Shown: positions 1 through 9,053 of the stretch, one piece after another
How positions within the stretch are numbered: position 1 is the first letter of the stretch
Layout: each line of letters opens with the position of its first letter
DNA from: JAIBJN01 sp963784175
GTDB taxonomy: Bacteria; Actinomycetota; Thermoleophilia; Gaiellales; Gaiellaceae
DNA length: 64,000 bases
Assembly: GCA_963784175.1 (NCBI GenBank)
Contig: CAWAQJ010000013.1
Coordinates: 1-64,000, forward strand
Reading direction: 5' to 3'
Translations under genes and position numbers: made by a program
Notes under the pieces: generated by a model
What the model was told of the DNA's origin: nothing
Seen by the model: only the letters and a program-made list of their open reading frames with translations
Databases searched by the model: none

Positions 1-598
1 GCGCTCTCGCCCGCTTGACGTAGGTGCGCTCCCGCACGCTCTTCGTCTGGGCGCGGATCAGCCGGGCCGTGCTCGTCCAGTAGATGATCCCGATGATCAG
101 GATGATGTTCGTCAGGCTCCGTCCGAAGAGCGCGGCGACGATGATCATGAGGGGGATGTCGGGGATGACCAGCACGTAGTCGGTGATGCGCATGAGCACC
201 GTGTCGCTCTTGCCCCCGTAGAAGCCCGACCAGAGCCCGATCGTTCCGCCGATGAGCATTGCCACGAGGGCGGCGGCGAAGCCGACGATCATCGAGACGC
301 GGGCGCCTTCGATGACGAGCGAGAGCATGTCCGCGCCGGCGTCGTCGGTGCCGAGCCAGTGAGCGCTCGAGGGAGGTTCGTAGACCGCGCCGGTCTGCGT
401 GTTCGGGTCGTAGGGCTCGATCCACGGGCCGAAGATGGCGAGGAAGACGAAGAAGGCGAGGATCGCGAGGCCGACGATCATCGCCGGCCGCCGGAGCACA
501 TCGGAGCGCAGGAAGCCCAGCCGGCCGCCGCGCGGCGGCAGCCCCGCGAGGTCGGCGACCGCCGCCTGCTCGTCGAGGGCGGTGGGAGGAGTGGTCAT
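1..598 (-). CDS. Peptide ABC transporter permease, DppC/OppC type (C-terminus beyond window)
   Basis: Inner-membrane permease of a dipeptide/oligopeptide importer, the partner of the DppB-type permease just upstream. The visible 199 residues hold the N-terminal cytoplasmic segment, a first membrane helix at about residues 38-58 ending in GPWIEPYDPN, the OppC N-terminal motif WLGTDDAGAD, and the start of the binding-protein-dependent transport domain with further helices. The ATG overlaps the upstream stop in an ATGA arrangement, so the two permeases are translationally coupled. The 3' part, including the EAA loop, lies outside the window. The substrate cannot be read from the sequence. Confidence 0.92.
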   Translation of the reverse strand, partial: MTTPPTALDEQAAVADLAGLPPRGGRLGFLRSDVLRRPAMIVGLAILAFFVFLAIFGPWIEPYDPNTQTGAVYEPPSSAHWLGTDDAGADMLSLVIEGARVSMIVGFAAALVAMLIGGTIGLWSGFYGGKSDTVLMRITDYVLVIPDIPLMIIVAALFGRSLTNIILIIGIIYWTSTARLIRAQTKSVRERTYVKRARA

Positions 599-1572
599 GC
601 CTCTACCACCCGCGGGTCGAGCTTCACGTACAGGAGGTCGGCGACCAGGTTGAAGAGGATCACCGAGAACGTGAGGAGGAGGAAGATCGCCTGCAGCACG
701 GGCCAGTCGCGCTGGTCGATCGCCTCGACCGTCTCGAGGCCGATTCCCGGGTACGAGAAGACGTACTCGATCGTGATCGACCCTCCGATGATGAAGCCGA
801 GCGAGAGGGCCATCAGCGTCGCGATCGGGAGCAAGGCGTTGCGGAGGCCGTGCTTGCGGACGATCGCCCAGTTGGAGAGGCCCTTCGCGCGCGCCGTCAG
901 CACGTAGTCCTCGCCGAGGGTCTCGAGCAGGGCCGAGCGAGTGATGAGCGCGTAGTCCCCGTACAGGACGAGGCCGAGCGTCAGGGCCGGCAGGATCATG
1001 TGCCGCAGGCGGTCGACCATCACGTCCCACGTGGACGCGTCCCCGAGGACGCCCAGCGTCGGATCCTCGATGCCCGACGTCGGCAGTCCGAGGGCCCCGG
1101 CGACGAAGAGGACCATGAGCAGGCCGAGCCACTGCGTCGGCATCGAGTAGAAGGCGAGCGAGGTCCAGAGGCCCGTCTTGTCGAGCACCGTGTCCCGCCG
1201 CCAGGCGGAGACCACCCCCGTGATCGTCCCGAAGACGATGGCGAACAGGGTGCCGAGGGCGATCATCGGCAGGGTGTTCTTGAGCGGCTCGATGAGCTCG
1301 CCTCGCACTTCCTTCTGACTCCGGAGCGACGTCCCGAGATCGCCGTGGAGGAGGTCGCTCACGTAGAGCTTGTATTGCTCCCACGTGGACTCGTCGAGGC
1401 CGAGCTCCTGGCGCACCTGCTCCTTGAACTCGGGGCTGCACTGGCGGCACCGGAGCGCGTCCACCGCATCCCCGGGGACCGCCCGGAAGAGCACGAAGTT
1501 GAGCGTGATCGCGATGAACACGGTCACGATCGCGAACAGGACGCGCTTGATGAGGTAGTCGGCCGACCTCAC
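595..1572 (-). CDS. Peptide ABC transporter permease, DppB/OppB type
   Basis: A 325-residue inner-membrane permease of a peptide/nickel-class ABC importer, the usual length for the family. A signal-anchor helix lies at residues 9-30, followed by the DppB N-domain with FRAVPGDAVD and the transport domain. The EAA-type loop near residues 225-245 reads DYVLTARAKGLSNWAIVRKH, typical of the family. The start is GTG, with GGAGG seven bases upstream. It sits 34 bp after the solute-binding protein and overlaps the second permease by 4 bp. It belongs to the minus-strand cluster with a peptidase-like set of enzymes, so imported peptides or peptide-like compounds are the likely cargo (inference). Confidence 0.95.
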   Translation of the reverse strand: MRSADYLIKRVLFAIVTVFIAITLNFVLFRAVPGDAVDALRCRQCSPEFKEQVRQELGLDESTWEQYKLYVSDLLHGDLGTSLRSQKEVRGELIEPLKNTLPMIALGTLFAIVFGTITGVVSAWRRDTVLDKTGLWTSLAFYSMPTQWLGLLMVLFVAGALGLPTSGIEDPTLGVLGDASTWDVMVDRLRHMILPALTLGLVLYGDYALITRSALLETLGEDYVLTARAKGLSNWAIVRKHGLRNALLPIATLMALSLGFIIGGSITIEYVFSYPGIGLETVEAIDQRDWPVLQAIFLLLTFSVILFNLVADLLYVKLDPRVVEA

Positions 1573-1606
1573 GCCCGGACCTCCGCTCGTCTTCGGCTGT
1601 CCGTGC

Positions 1607-3337
1607 CTACTCGACCATGTAGGGCGACGTCCAGTATTCCTTGGAGTACGCGTTCAGATCCGTCTGGATCCCCGCCCACTTGTCGGAGTGCGCGTCGATG
1701 TACTCGTGGTTCGTGAGCTGGGTGTAGACGAAGTTGTCGTAGATCATCTGCTGCATCTCCCAGACGAGCTGCTTGCGCTCCTCGGGGTCGACCAGCGTTC
1801 CCTGCCGCAGGTACATCTCGTCGTACTCGGGGTTGTCCCAGCCCGTGTCGCTCCAGGAGCACCACTGGCCCTTCGTGACGACGGAGAGCATGAAGTCCGG
1901 GTCGATGTAGCCGACCCAGTCCCACATGGCCATGTCGAAGGTGGCGTAGCCGGTCGAGGCCTCGCCGTCGCAGTTGTCGTCGGTCTCGAGCGCGTAGCTG
2001 GCGGTCGTGTCTCCGCCGACCTTCTGCGTCAACGTTGACGCCGGCCTCGGCGAATCCCTCCTGCACGATCTCGAAGGAGCGGTCGACGTTGAAGTCGGTC
2101 GACGTCGGCGTGATGACCTCGTACTCCATCGGATGCGCTTCCTGGGCGTATTCCCCGGTGGTCGCCGGCGCGATCCGGGTCCCGTCGGAGCCGCGCTCGT
2201 AGCCCAGGTCGTCGAGCATCTGGTTGCCGGCCTCGCAGTCGTACTCGAGCGGCCCCAGGTTCGGGTTCTCCATCGGCCCGGCGATGTGGCCGACGAGGCT
2301 CTCGACGAGGGAGGCGTAGCCGTTGAACACGACCTCGATGATGCGCTCACGGTCGACGCACATCGAGAGCGCCTTCTTCACCTGCGGGTCGAGGAGCTCC
2401 CGGTTCTTCGGCTTGCGCGGGTTCGAGTTCCAGGTGATGTTCGTGGTCTCGGCTCCGGGAACCTTGTTGACGACGAGGCTGTCGTCGTCCTCCAGGACCT
2501 TCACGGCGTTGAACGGGACCTGGTCGACCCAGTCGAGGTTGCCCTGACGCAGCTCGGAGATCATCGAGTCCGCGTTGGTGAAGTACGTGAGCGTGACGGC
2601 CTCGGCGTTGGACGCCTTCCCGTAGTACCCCTCCCACGGGATGAAGACCGTCGTGCCCTTCTTCTCGTACTCCTTGATCGTGTAGGCGCCTGCCGAGACG
2701 ACGGGCAGGTTCTGCTCCGGATGGAACGTCTTCAGGTTCTTCCCGTTGGCGCCCACCAGCGGCTCCCAGACGTGCTGCGGGACGATGAACAGCTGCTCCA
2801 GCTGGGCGAGCACGTTCCCGACCGGGGCGTCGTAGTGGATCACGAGCGTGTTCTCGTCCGTCGCCTCCGCGCTCGCCACATGCCCGAGCGCGGGCGCCGC
2901 CACCGCGGTCGGCCCGGCCGCGAACTCGATGATGGTGTTGATGGTCCAGGCGGCGTCGTTGGCCGTGAGCGGCGTCTCGTCCGACCACGTACCGCCTGGC
3001 TTGAGGGTGAACGTCCAGTCCTTGCCGTCCGGCTGAGGTCTCCCAGGACTCCGCCCAGTCGCCCTCGATGACGAGGCCGTCGTCGCCCGTCGCGTACTGA
3101 ACGAGCTGCGGGTAGATCATCAGCATCGCCTGGTAGGCCTGCGACTCGATGTAGTTGAAGGGGTTGAGCGAGTCGATGTAGTTGATCGAGCCCACGCGGA
3201 GGATTCCGCCCTTGACCGGAGTCCCGTCCGTCTTCGCCGGTCCCTGTGTCTTCTGCGGAATCACCGTCGCCCCCGCACGCGGGGACTGCGACGAGCAGCG
3301 CCAGGACTGCAATCACCAACAGCGCTCGCTTCCTCAT
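1607..3337 (-). pseudogene. Peptide ABC transporter substrate-binding lipoprotein (SBP_bac_5), interrupted by three +1 frameshifts as sequenced
   Basis: Extracytoplasmic binding lipoprotein for the Dpp/Opp permeases next to it. It starts MRKRALLVIAVLALL with a lipobox VPAC (Cys21). The family-5 sequence follows in three successive frames: the segment with ILRVGSINYIDSLNPFNYIE, then WTFTLKPGG through to EAGVNVD, then QKVGGDTT to the end. Each junction needs one extra base to be skipped: about 3225-3290, 3030-3036 and 2026-2032. Net frame is restored after the third, and the joined product would be about 575 residues, normal for the family. All permease partners are intact, so sequencing or assembly error is more likely than decay, but a real pseudogene cannot be excluded. 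Confidence 0.88.
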
Positions 3338-3341
3338 GCTC

Positions 3342-4313
3342 TCACTCTCCCTCTCCCCCAGTGGTCAGGCCGGAATGGTCGATCGTGAGCGTCCTCGCGT
3401 CCGCGTCGAGCGTCGCGGTGACGCCGAGCGGGATGGTGGCGAGGTGCTTCCCGTGCCCCAAGGGAAGCTTGTATAGCACGGGGACACCCAACGGCTCCAG
3501 GTGCACCTCCAGCACGTCCTCGAGCGAGCGAGTCCGCTGCCAGCCGGGGTGGTCCTTCCAGTCGCTCTTCGCCATCTCTCCAACTACGACTCCGCGGAGA
3601 CCGGCCAGTTTGCCGCTCTGGGCGAGCTGGGTCAGGATCGCATCGGCCCGGTACGGCTCCAGGCCGACGTCCTCGAAGAAGAAGATCGTGCCCTCGATGT
3701 CGAGCTCCCACGGCGTGCCCATGGACGAGATGAGGAGCGAAAGACAGCCTCCCACGAGCGGAGCGGTCGCCTTCCCGCCGCGGATCGGGCGGACGTACGG
3801 GTCGTCGGGGTTGTCCGGCACCTTGCCGGCGCCGTTCCCGCGGAGCACGTCGAGGAGCCGCTCCTTCGAGAACGACGTGGTCTCCGGGTCGCCCATGCCG
3901 AGGAGCCCGTTGCCGTAGAAGGTGGCGAGGCCCGTGCGCTGCCGGATGGCCACGTGGAGCGCGGTGATGTCCGAGAAGCCGACGAACGGCTTCGGGTTGG
4001 CCGCGATGACGTCGAAGTCGAGGAAGGGGAGCAGCTCGGCCGAGCCGTAGCCGCCCTGCAGGCACTGGACGACGTCTACCTCCGGGTCGGCGAAGAGCGC
4101 GGCCAGATCGGTCGCGCGATCGCGCGCGTCGCCCGCGACGTAGTCGTCCCTGGCCAGGACGTGCTCTGCGAGCTTCACGCGGTACCCGCGGGACTCCCAC
4201 CACTCGACGCTGCGCAGGATGTCGGAGCGGCTCTCGAACGGGCTCGCCGGCGCGGCGACGCCGATCGTCCCGCCCTCGGGGAGCGGCCGCCCGAACCGCG
4301 TGGCGGCGGTCAC
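3342..4313 (-). CDS. LD-carboxypeptidase family protein (peptidase S66)
   Basis: A 323-residue serine peptidase of the LdcA/MccF group. LdcA removes the terminal D-alanine from cytoplasmic murein tetrapeptides; MccF cleaves microcin C-like acyl-sulfamoyl adenylates. The N-domain begins GGTIGVAAPASPF, the nucleophile elbow is GFSDIT (Ser114), and the catalytic His region is LGHGKHLATIPLG near the C-terminus. The start is GTG at 4313, chosen because it overlaps the preceding stop as GTGA and opens directly on the family's first strand. A longer in-frame ATG at 4400 would add unrelated residues. It lies between a C45-like hydrolase and a peptide-binding lipoprotein, suggesting trimming of imported or recycled peptides (inference). 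Confidence 0.9.
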   Translation of the reverse strand: MTAATRFGRPLPEGGTIGVAAPASPFESRSDILRSVEWWESRGYRVKLAEHVLARDDYVAGDARDRATDLAALFADPEVDVVQCLQGGYGSAELLPFLDFDVIAANPKPFVGFSDITALHVAIRQRTGLATFYGNGLLGMGDPETTSFSKERLLDVLRGNGAGKVPDNPDDPYVRPIRGGKATAPLVGGCLSLLISSMGTPWELDIEGTIFFFEDVGLEPYRADAILTQLAQSGKLAGLRGVVVGEMAKSDWKDHPGWQRTRSLEDVLEVHLEPLGVPVLYKLPLGHGKHLATIPLGVTATLDADARTLTIDHSGLTTGGEGE

Positions 4314-5321
4314 GCGCCGAACCTGTAGACCTGGGGCTCCGAGTCGCAGGGGTTCCCGCGACCGTAGGTGATCTCGCCCGCCGTGACGTCGGCGACGCAC
4401 CAGAAGACCGTCTTCACGTCCTTGGGGGCGTGGCCGTGCCGGCAGATGGAGTCTGGCGCGTTTTCATGGTCGGCGAGGGCCGCGCGGAGCGTGCTCGACC
4501 GTGAACGGCCCGCCCCGCCCGAGCTCGCGGGCGCGTTCGAGGCGGAGGCACGAGCCGGCGACGTGGTCGGAGCTCTCGAACCTCTGCATGTCCTCGTTGG
4601 CGTAGTGGTTCGTATGCGCGAGGATCCCGTCGGCGTCGGGGCGGTCGTCGGCGGAGCTCGTGGCGGAGCCCTCGACGTTCAGCACGCCCTCCGCCGGATG
4701 GGCGAAGACCCAGTTGTAGGACGAGGCGCGCGCCGGGTGCAGCACGGCCTCGACGGCGTCCGCGAGGGTGCGGCGGGTGAGGGCGTCGCGCATCTGGAGC
4801 AGCCGGGGAATGCCCACACGCTCGTCGTTCGGCGTCAGCTCGTTGCCGGTGATCGAGAGACCGGCCTCGTTCCAGCCGACGCTGATCCACGGCCCGATGC
4901 CGAGCGTGAAGACGACCGGCTCGCCCGGGACGCGCCACTCGAGGGCGACGACGTCGTCCTCGTCCTCGGCGTAGAGGTCGTTGGTGTGCGCGACAAGCAG
5001 GTGACCGTCGGCAGTGCGCGCGCCGGTGACGACGAGGTCGCTGCAGCCCGTCGGCGCTGCGGCAGCTGCGAGCTCCTCGATCGAGGCCGCGAAGAGGCCG
5101 AGCGGCTCGACGCCCGCGCCGGCGGCCACGCCGTCCAGCTCCTCGACGATCCAGGGAAGGTGCTCGAACGTGACCGCGCGGTAGCGCTCGACGAGGACTG
5201 GGTCGGCATGCGTCCCGCTCACCGAGCTGCGGATCACCGCGGACGTCGCCTCGCCGACCTGCCTCCCGGCCTCGGCGTGCGTCCCGTGAGCGCGCACGAG
5301 CGGGATCGGCGGCGGCGTCAC
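4310..5321 (-). pseudogene. C45 / acyl-CoA:6-APA acyltransferase-like Ntn-hydrolase, one +1 frameshift near the C-terminus as sequenced
   Basis: Related to the penicillin acyltransferase (AAT/C45) Ntn-hydrolases, which cleave or transfer acyl groups on amide bonds after self-processing at an internal Cys. The conserved stretch PTGCSDLVVTG carries the candidate nucleophile Cys93, followed by LLVAHTNDLY. The GTG start at 5321 overlaps the creatininase stop (GTGA). The main frame runs to about 4500 and then goes off family. Skipping one base near 4485-4500 gives the expected end with ALADHENAPDSICRH and GRGNPCDSEPQVYRFG, stopping at 4310 in overlap with the S66 peptidase start. The restored protein would be about 336 residues. 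The substrate is unknown. Confidence 0.85.
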
Positions 5322-6130
5322 GGTGTCTCCCGCGGCTCGAGCCGCTCCGGCAGCGGCCAGGAGAGCAGCTCGCGGACGAAGCCGACGCACTCCTCGACGG
5401 CGGCCTCCAGCAGCGCCTCTCCCTTCTCCGCGGTCGCCTTCGTCGCGTCGCCCTGCACGCCCGTGCGCGAGAAGGACGACCACCACGGCATCACCTTCAG
5501 CGGCCCGTCCGACCAGTCCATGAAGGCGTACTGGCCGTCGGGGTAGCTGCGCTCGTCGACGGCCTTGTCCATGTCGACCGCGTCCGGGTCGATGGCGAGG
5601 TAGATGGAGGTCTCCAGCTCGCACGCATGGCCCATACCGCCGCGCACGGAGTCGCGCAGCTCGTCGACCCGGGCGAGCGACTGCTTGCCGGAGAGGTAGA
5701 ACGCCGCCGCGGCGAGAACCGTCGGGTGCTCGACGTTGACGAGCCGAGCCGCAGCCTCGACGAAGTTCTGGTTCGACCCGTGCCCGTTGATGTAGAGCAT
5801 GCGCCGGAAGCCGTGGCGCGCGAGCGACGAGCCCACATCGGTGCAGTAGCGGGTGAACGTGTCCCAGCCGATCGTGATCGGGCCGGGGAAGTCCATGTGG
5901 TGCGGCGAGTAACCGTGCGGGATGGGCGGGAGGAGGACGATCTCGTCCGGCGCCGCCTCGGCCGTCAGCCGGCACACCTCGGCGGTGATGCGGAGATCGG
6001 TGTCGATCGGGAGGTGCGGCCCGTGATCTTCGAGCGTGGCCACGGGGATCAGGCAGACGCGCTCCTCGCCGGCGGCCCGCCGCACCTCGGGCCAGGAAAG
6101 GCGCTCGTAGAGGAGCGGGCTACCCCACAT
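5318..6130 (-). CDS. Creatininase family amidohydrolase
   Basis: A 270-residue metal-dependent amidohydrolase of the creatininase/FAPy-deformylase/MftE superfamily, which opens cyclic amides or hydrolyses formamides. Metal ligands are visible: ATLEDHGPHLP (Glu34, His36), DTDLR (Asp45), INGHGSNQNF and HACELETS. The Asp-His pattern matches the family and the length is normal. The ATG lies 18 bp after the response regulator stop on the same strand, and the 3' end overlaps the C45-like gene by 4 bp. The substrate is not predictable. Its neighbours (C45 hydrolase, S66 peptidase, peptide importer) suggest catabolism of a cyclic or modified peptide-like compound. Confidence 0.92.
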   Translation of the reverse strand: MWGSPLLYERLSWPEVRRAAGEERVCLIPVATLEDHGPHLPIDTDLRITAEVCRLTAEAAPDEIVLLPPIPHGYSPHHMDFPGPITIGWDTFTRYCTDVGSSLARHGFRRMLYINGHGSNQNFVEAAARLVNVEHPTVLAAAAFYLSGKQSLARVDELRDSVRGGMGHACELETSIYLAIDPDAVDMDKAVDERSYPDGQYAFMDWSDGPLKVMPWWSSFSRTGVQGDATKATAEKGEALLEAAVEECVGFVRELLSWPLPERLEPRETP

Positions 6131-6148
6131 CGGCCGATCGTACCCTGG

Positions 6149-6811
6149 CTAGGAGCGCGGGACGACGAGGCCGGACTCGTAGGCCACGATCACCGCCTGG
6201 CTGCGGTCGCGCAGGCTGAGCTTGCCCAGCACCCGGCTGACGTGCGTCTTCACGGTCTCCTTGCTGACGACGAGGCGCTCGGCGATCTCGTCGTTCGAGA
6301 GCCCCTCGGCGACGAGGCACAGCACCTCGGTCTCCCGCGGCGTCAGGTCCTCGAGCAGCTCCGGCCGGGCCGGGGCGCGAGGGCGCAGGCGGGCGAACTC
6401 GTCGATCAGGCGGCGAGTCACGGCCGGGGCGAGCAGGGCCTCTCCCGCCGCCACCACACGCACCGCGTCGAACAGCGTCTCGGCGGCGACATCCTTGAGC
6501 AGGAAGCCGCTTGCGCCCGCGCTGAGGGCGTCGTAGACGTACTCGTCGAGATCGAAGGTCGTGAGCATGAGGATTCTCGGGCGCTTGCCGCCGTCGGCCG
6601 CCAGGAGCCTGGTCGCCTCGATCCCGTCGAGGCTGGGCATGCGCACGTCCATGAGGACGACGTCGGGGTGCTCGGCCCGGCACAGCTCCACCGCCTCGAC
6701 GCCGTCGGCCGCGGTGCCGGCCACGGCGAAGTCGTCCTGGGTCTCGAGCAGCGCCGCGAAACCGGCCCGCACGATCTCCTGGTCGTCGGCCACGACCACC
6801 CGGACCGTCAT
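6149..6811 (-). CDS. NarL/LuxR-family response regulator
   Basis: A 220-residue cytoplasmic DNA-binding response regulator. The receiver domain covers residues 1-120, with acidic pocket Asp9-Asp10 (VVADDQ), phospho-acceptor Asp in VVLMDVRMP and Lys in FLLKDV. The C-terminal LuxR-type HTH spans about 150-215 (LTPRETEVLCLVAEGLSNDE, then VKTHV). It overlaps the sensor kinase stop as ATGA, so the two form a coupled pair. Only 18 bp separate it from the creatininase start, so it may lead the peptide-uptake operon downstream and could also act on the divergent ABC-2 exporter at 8.1 kb. Confidence 0.95.
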   Translation of the reverse strand: MTVRVVVADDQEIVRAGFAALLETQDDFAVAGTAADGVEAVELCRAEHPDVVLMDVRMPSLDGIEATRLLAADGGKRPRILMLTTFDLDEYVYDALSAGASGFLLKDVAAETLFDAVRVVAAGEALLAPAVTRRLIDEFARLRPRAPARPELLEDLTPRETEVLCLVAEGLSNDEIAERLVVSKETVKTHVSRVLGKLSLRDRSQAVIVAYESGLVVPRS

Positions 6812-7974
6812 GGCGCGGGCCTCGAGAGGGGGAGCTCGGCCTCGACGACGAAGCCGCCGCCGTCGCCGGGGCCGGTCTTCAGCCTGCCCCCGACCATGGT
6901 TGCGCGCTCCTGCATGCCGAGCAGCCCGTGGCCGCTCGTGTCGGCCGCCGGCGGTCCGGGCCCGTCGTCGCTCACGCGCAGTCGAAGCGCGTTCTCCTCG
7001 TAGCCGAGCGTGACGTCGACCGACGCGCCCGGAGCGTGTCGCCGCGCGTTCGTCAGTGCCTCCTGCACGATCCGGTACGCCGTCAGGTCGACGCCCGGCG
7101 GCAGGGGCGTCACGTCGCCTTCGAGCGTCAGCTGAACGGGAGTTCCCGCCGTGCGGGCGCTGTCGATCAAGTCCGTGAGGCGTCCGAGCCCGGGCTGGGG
7201 CGAGCGGGCGGCCTCGGGGCTGCCGTCCGCGCGGAGGACGCCGAGCAGCCGCCGCAGCTCCGTGAGTGAGTCGCGGGCGGTCTGTCCGATCGCCGCCAGT
7301 CGCTCCTTGCCCTCCTCTGGCATGTCCGGCGTGGTCAGGCGGGCGGTCTCGGCCTGGACGGCGATCACGGACACGTGGTGGGCGACGACGTCGTGGAGCT
7401 CGCGGGCGATGCGCGCCCGCTCCTCCATGATCACCTGGTCGCGCTGCGTCTCGGCCATGGCGTGCCGGGTCGCGTCGCGCTCGGCGATCGCCTGGCTCCG
7501 CTGCCGCCGCGAGTCGCCCAGGACCTGCGCGGCGACCACGAGCACGAGCAGCATGACGCCCGCGAGCGAGTCCTCGTCCGAAAACCCGATCGCAGCGGCG
7601 AGGAACGGCGTCGCCATGACGACCGACCAGCGCCGGCGGTAGCGGTTGGCCACGAGATAGACGACGATGAGCTGCGCGGTGATGCCGGACAGGGTCAGGA
7701 GTGTCGGTTCGCTCCCGACCGCGACGAGCGATGCGAACGTGACGACGCCCGCCACCCAGGGAAGGCGCGTGCGCCAGAAGACGAGCGGAAGCGTCGCCAG
7801 CAGGTTGGTGATCAGGCCGCTCGCGCGGTCGCCAGGGTGCGCCGCGTACAGGAACGTCTCCACGATGGCGCCGAGCCCGAGCGCGAGGGCAAGGGCGATC
7901 GGTCCGTCGGGGCCGGACAGGATCCGGCGCACGTCCGAGACGAGATCGTCGAAGGTCACGTTCACGAGGTTCAT
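6808..7974 (-). CDS. Sensor histidine kinase, HisKA_3 (NarX/DesK-like) type
   Basis: A 388-residue membrane kinase. Residues 1-160 hold four to six predicted membrane helices with almost no periplasmic loop, then a short coiled linker. The HisKA_3 dimerisation domain contains ARELHDVVAHHVSVIAVQ with the phospho-accepting His. The HATPase domain has YRIVQEALTNARRHA (N box) and DDGPG plus HGLLGMQERA (G boxes). The ATG at 7974 is chosen over an upstream in-frame start because the kinase begins MNLVN and the longer N-terminus is Arg/Gly-rich and unconserved. DesK-like topology suggests membrane-state or membrane-active-compound sensing, a common partner of ABC-2 exporters (inference). Confidence 0.94.
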   Translation of the reverse strand: MNLVNVTFDDLVSDVRRILSGPDGPIALALALGLGAIVETFLYAAHPGDRASGLITNLLATLPLVFWRTRLPWVAGVVTFASLVAVGSEPTLLTLSGITAQLIVVYLVANRYRRRWSVVMATPFLAAAIGFSDEDSLAGVMLLVLVVAAQVLGDSRRQRSQAIAERDATRHAMAETQRDQVIMEERARIARELHDVVAHHVSVIAVQAETARLTTPDMPEEGKERLAAIGQTARDSLTELRRLLGVLRADGSPEAARSPQPGLGRLTDLIDSARTAGTPVQLTLEGDVTPLPPGVDLTAYRIVQEALTNARRHAPGASVDVTLGYEENALRLRVSDDGPGPPAADTSGHGLLGMQERATMVGGRLKTGPGDGGGFVVEAELPLSRPAP

Positions 7975-8132
7975 TGTCGCCCCGCCGCGCCCGCGGCGCA
8001 TCGCCCTGGGCCACGATATTCGCCCTCCCTCCCGAGGGTGACGCGGCCTCTGCCGGTCACCGCGACGGGGGTCGTGAAAGACGGCACCTGGGCGCGATGC
8101 GAAACGCGCCGGCGCGTCGTACCGTCGGAGCC

Positions 8133-9053
8133 ATGGAGGCCTCCATCGAAGTTCACGGGCTCAGCAAGCGGTACGGCAGCACGCTCGCGGTCGACGACCT
8201 CTCCTTCACCGTCAGTCCCGGCCGTGTGACCGGCTTCGTCGGCCCGAACGGCGCGGGCAAGTCGACCACGATGCGGTTGATCCTCGGCCTCGATGCACCG
8301 GACCGCGGCACGGCGCTCGTCAACGGCCGGCCCTACGCGTCGCTCGATGTTCCGTTGCGGGAGGTCGGGGCGCTGCTCGACGCGCGCGCATTCCATCCTG
8401 CCCGCCCGGCGCGCCAGCATCTCCGGTGGCTGGCGGCGAGCAACGGGCTCCCGCGCGGGCGGGTCGACGCGGTGCTCGAGCTCGTCGGGCTGTCCAAGGT
8501 CGCCCGCCGGAGAACCGGCGGATTCTCACTGGGAATGGCCCAGCGGCTCGGCATCGCGGCGGCACTCCTCGGCGACCCGCCGGTGCTGCTCTTCGACGAG
8601 CCGGTGAACGGGCTCGACCCGGAAGGCATCCGCTGGATCCGAGGCTTCCTCAGGTCGCTCGCCGCCGAGGGCCGCGCCGTGCTCGTCTCGAGCCATCTGA
8701 TGAGCGAGCTCGAGGGTACCGCCGACCAGCTGATCGTCATCGGTCGCGGGCGCCTCATCGCGGACACGACGGTGCGGGACCTCCTCGATGCAGCTGCCGG
8801 GGCGCGCTTCAACGTGCGGACACCGCAGCCCGCGGAGATGATGGAGCTTCTGGCCGGCGCCGGCGCCGTGGTGACTTCCACCGATCACGACGCCCTCGCC
8901 GTCTCGGGTCTCGACGCTGCGCGCATCGCCGACCTGGCTGCCGACCACGGCCTGCGCGTCTACGAGCTTTCACCGCATCGTGTGACGCTCGAGGAGGCGT
9001 TCATGGATCTCACCCGTGACTCCGTCGACTTCGCCGCGGAGAAGGTGTCGTGA
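8133..9053 (+). CDS. ABC-2 type transporter ATP-binding protein
   Basis: A 306-residue ATPase of a drug/antibiotic-type exporter. Walker A is GPNGAGKST, the signature region is FSLGMAQRLGIAAALLGDP, and Walker B is LLFDEPVNGLD with the H-loop in VSSHLMSEL. The C-terminal DUF4162-like tail is present. The signature reads SLGMAQ rather than LSGGQ, as in many BcrA-type proteins. ATG at 8133 follows a CGGAG ribosome site. It is divergent from the two-component system (158 bp between starts) and overlaps the permease start by 4 bp (GTGA). A BceAB/BcrAB-like detoxification role under the adjacent kinase is plausible but inferred. Confidence 0.95.
   Translation: MEASIEVHGLSKRYGSTLAVDDLSFTVSPGRVTGFVGPNGAGKSTTMRLILGLDAPDRGTALVNGRPYASLDVPLREVGALLDARAFHPARPARQHLRWLAASNGLPRGRVDAVLELVGLSKVARRRTGGFSLGMAQRLGIAAALLGDPPVLLFDEPVNGLDPEGIRWIRGFLRSLAAEGRAVLVSSHLMSELEGTADQLIVIGRGRLIADTTVRDLLDAAAGARFNVRTPQPAEMMELLAGAGAVVTSTDHDALAVSGLDAARIADLAADHGLRVYELSPHRVTLEEAFMDLTRDSVDFAAEKVS

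Noticed and set aside
4464..5975. Apparent 503-aa fused frame across the creatininase and C45-like genes
   Set aside because: The creatininase frame is intact at 5318-6130; the long frame is its shadow joined to the C45 frame before the true GTG at 5321.
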